Assembly (NCBI RefSeq): GCF_013410355.1
Contig: NZ_JACCFI010000001.1
Location: forward strand, 1,736,001-1,800,000
Source: Agromyces hippuratus
GTDB lineage: Bacteria; Actinomycetota; Actinomycetes; Actinomycetales; Microbacteriaceae
DNA: 64,000 nt
Direction of reading: 5' to 3'
Of this stretch, positions 62,681 through 64,000 are shown piece by piece (position 1 is the first letter of the stretch; each line of letters opens with the position of its first letter). Below the pieces are notes generated by a model that did no database searches, was not told the origin of the DNA, and saw only the letters and a list, made by a program, of their open reading frames with translations. The translations under genes were made by a program, and so were the position numbers.

Positions 62681-63718
62681 TCAGACCACGATCGTGTAAC
62701 TGGTCTCGGTGGTCGCCGCACGGAATCCCATCCCCTCGTACAGGGCGAACGCCCCGGTCGGGTTCGCGGCGTCGACCTCGAGCGTCGAGTATTCCAGGCC
62801 GGCAGCGCCGGCGGCCGTCAGGTGGGCCGCGAGCAGCGCCTTCGCGACCCCGCGTCCGCGGTGACCGCGCACCACGCCGACCAACGGAACGTGCACGCTC
62901 GAGAAGCCCTGCCCGCCCCAGTCGGCCTCATTCACCTCGGACAGCACGAACCCCACGACGCGATCGCTCGCCTCGTCGACGGCGATGACGGAGAGGTCCA
63001 TGCGGAACACGGCGCTCGAGACGAAGACGCGCCATTCCTCCTCCGATCTCGGCTGGCTGCCCCAGTGATCGCGGAACGCATCGTTCCGCGCGGCTCTCAC
63101 CTCGTCGGCCCGAGTCGCCTGCAGCGCCTCGATTCGGACGCCCTCGCCCGCGCGAACCTCGTCGACCGGCTCTCGGAGATCGCGGCGCAACCCGGCGAAG
63201 TAGCGCGCCGGGGTGAAGCCCTCCGATTCGAGCAGCGGGCCGGCCCAGCGCGCACGGTCATCGGAGAACCCCATGATCCAGCCGGGAAGCCGCAGATCGG
63301 ATGCCGCGAGCTGCTGTTCACCGCGTGCACGCTGCCAGGCGAGGAGGACACGGCCGATGCCACGACGACGCCACTCGGGATGCACGCCCCCGACGAGGAT
63401 CGAGCGCACGAGGGTGTCGTGCCCGGGTGGGTGGTGCACGAGGCCCCAGGCCACCGCCCGACCATCGGCATCCAGCGCCACGATCGAGTCGCGCTCACGA
63501 TCGACGAACGACATCCCGAGGTCGTCGGCGAGCTCTGCCCGCGGAACCGCGTACTCCGGATGGTCGGCGGCCGCCATGGCCGCCTCGAGCTCGACGATGA
63601 GGTCGAGGTCGTCGTCGCCGACCGGACGCCATGTCTCCACGTCGGGATGCGCCAGTGTCGGCGGCGTCGCGGGGGCCGCGATGCGCTCGAAGAGCGGCGA
63701 CAGTTCGTGCTCGGTCAC
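62681..63718 (-). CDS. tandem GNAT acetyltransferase
   Basis: A 345-residue protein with two GNAT domains. Domain 1 (about 35-165) has the acetyl-CoA loop WRRRGIGRVLLAWQRAR; domain 2 (about 195-345) has HRGRGVAKALLAAHL and LEVDAANPTGAFALYEGMGF. The two-domain layout and length resemble mycothiol synthase MshD, but the MshD identity is not shown. TAGGCT ends 6 nt before the GTG, so the mRNA is probably leaderless. 136 bp separate it from the downstream acyltransferase gene. Confidence 0.85.
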   Translation of the reverse strand: MTEHELSPLFERIAAPATPPTLAHPDVETWRPVGDDDLDLIVELEAAMAAADHPEYAVPRAELADDLGMSFVDRERDSIVALDADGRAVAWGLVHHPPGHDTLVRSILVGGVHPEWRRRGIGRVLLAWQRARGEQQLAASDLRLPGWIMGFSDDRARWAGPLLESEGFTPARYFAGLRRDLREPVDEVRAGEGVRIEALQATRADEVRAARNDAFRDHWGSQPRSEEEWRVFVSSAVFRMDLSVIAVDEASDRVVGFVLSEVNEADWGGQGFSSVHVPLVGVVRGHRGRGVAKALLAAHLTAAGAAGLEYSTLEVDAANPTGAFALYEGMGFRAATTETSYTIVV

Positions 63719-63755
63719 CGCTCCAGCCTAGAGGGCGGTTCGCCGGCGGAGACGG

Positions 63756-63790
63756 CGAAGGGCCCCGGTGCGATGCACCGGGGCCCTTCG
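63756..63790 (-). terminator. rplQ terminator
   Basis: A perfect 16-bp stem (arm cgaagggccccggtgc) with loop gat, 18 bp past the rplQ stop. It probably ends the alpha ribosomal operon. Confidence 0.8.
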
Positions 63791-63807
63791 TGATTCGAAC
63801 CTCGAGA

Positions 63808-64000
63808 CTACTTGGTCTCGGCGGCCTCTGCCTCGTCGGCGACGACCTCGGTCGTCTCCTCGGCGGCTGCGTCGGTCGCCTCGACCTCGGTCGTCTCCTC
63901 GACGACCTCGGCCGGAGCCTCCTCGGCGACGGGCGCCTCGGCAGCGGCCGGCTTCGCGGCGCGCTTCTTCGGGGTCACGGGCTCGAGCACGAGCTCGATG
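63808..64000 (-). CDS. rplQ: 50S ribosomal protein L17, C-terminal part
   Basis: The last 63 codons are visible. They read IELVLEPVTPKKRAAKP and then an acidic Glu/Ala/Val/Thr-rich tail ending AEAAETK. The short basic strand followed by such a tail is the C terminus of L17 in Microbacteriaceae. The beginning lies beyond the right edge, where the rest of the alpha operon (rpoA and others) is expected. Confidence 0.85.
   Translation of the reverse strand, partial: IELVLEPVTPKKRAAKPAAAEAPVAEEAPAEVVEETTEVEATDAAAEETTEVVADEAEAAETK

Overview
The window is chromosomal DNA from a high-GC actinobacterium (I estimate about 70% G+C). The gene content points to Microbacteriaceae, for example an Agromyces- or Microbacterium-like organism. 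The actinobacterial block perM-purN-purH lies near sucC-sucD and pcrA. A DUF3817 gene sits beside guaA. The paralogues guaB and guaB3 are both present, and a perfect actinobacterial series glmS-acpS-alr-tsaE-tsaB-rimI-tsaD occurs. The L17 gene entering at the right edge has the acidic tail usual in this family. The genus itself is inferred. Almost all of the DNA is coding and most is housekeeping. I saw no integrase, transposase, prophage, CRISPR array, tRNA or rRNA.

Layout. 1-3.3 kb: end of an unknown gene, an ABC ATPase, a membrane-anchored dimethylargininase-like protein and an amino-acid dehydrogenase. 3.4-9.3 kb (minus): two unknown membrane proteins, PerM, then purN-purH, with a 78/79-bp tandem repeat that re-copies the purN start. 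9.3-12 kb: a large secreted multidomain protein followed by the stump of a second copy. 12-15 kb: sucC-sucD and a VIT-type transporter. 15-19 kb: pcrA-FUSC-NUDIX operon. 19-27 kb: a sugar transporter/deacetylase pair, a phosphodiesterase, a Bax-inhibitor-like protein, lactate dehydrogenase and guaA. 27-34 kb: TetR/VOC divergent pair, SURF1, a sortase-type surface protein, glpD, guaB3. 34-39 kb: ABC-F protein, C-S lyase, GNAT, guaB. 39-45 kb: livHMGF (+) and livJ (-). 45-50 kb: rarD, groES with CIRCE sites, a THUMP-like methyltransferase and three proline-rich membrane proteins. 50-57 kb: tsaD-rimI-tsaB-tsaE-alr-acpS-glmS and coaA. 57-64 kb: glmM, rpsI, rplM, truA, an acyltransferase, a double GNAT protein and the end of rplQ.

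Together the genes cover purine synthesis (purN, purH, guaA, guaB, guaB3), the TCA cycle, cell-wall precursors (glmS, glmM, alr), acyl-carrier and CoA supply (acpS, coaA), the t6A tRNA modification (tsaB, tsaD, tsaE), branched-chain amino-acid uptake and ribosome synthesis.

Three things stand out. First, the perM-purN junction is amplified into four copies of the purN start region, giving three identical-length 22-codon mini-ORFs in series. Second, the octamer CGGATGCC (or its complement) occurs about 55 times by hand count against about 5 expected from composition, often as inverted pairs in intergenic hairpins. Third, many genes have a TANNNT box 6-7 nt before the start codon, the layout of leaderless mRNAs. 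Starts were chosen from ribosome-binding sites, overlaps or such -10 boxes; all counts and alignments were made by eye.
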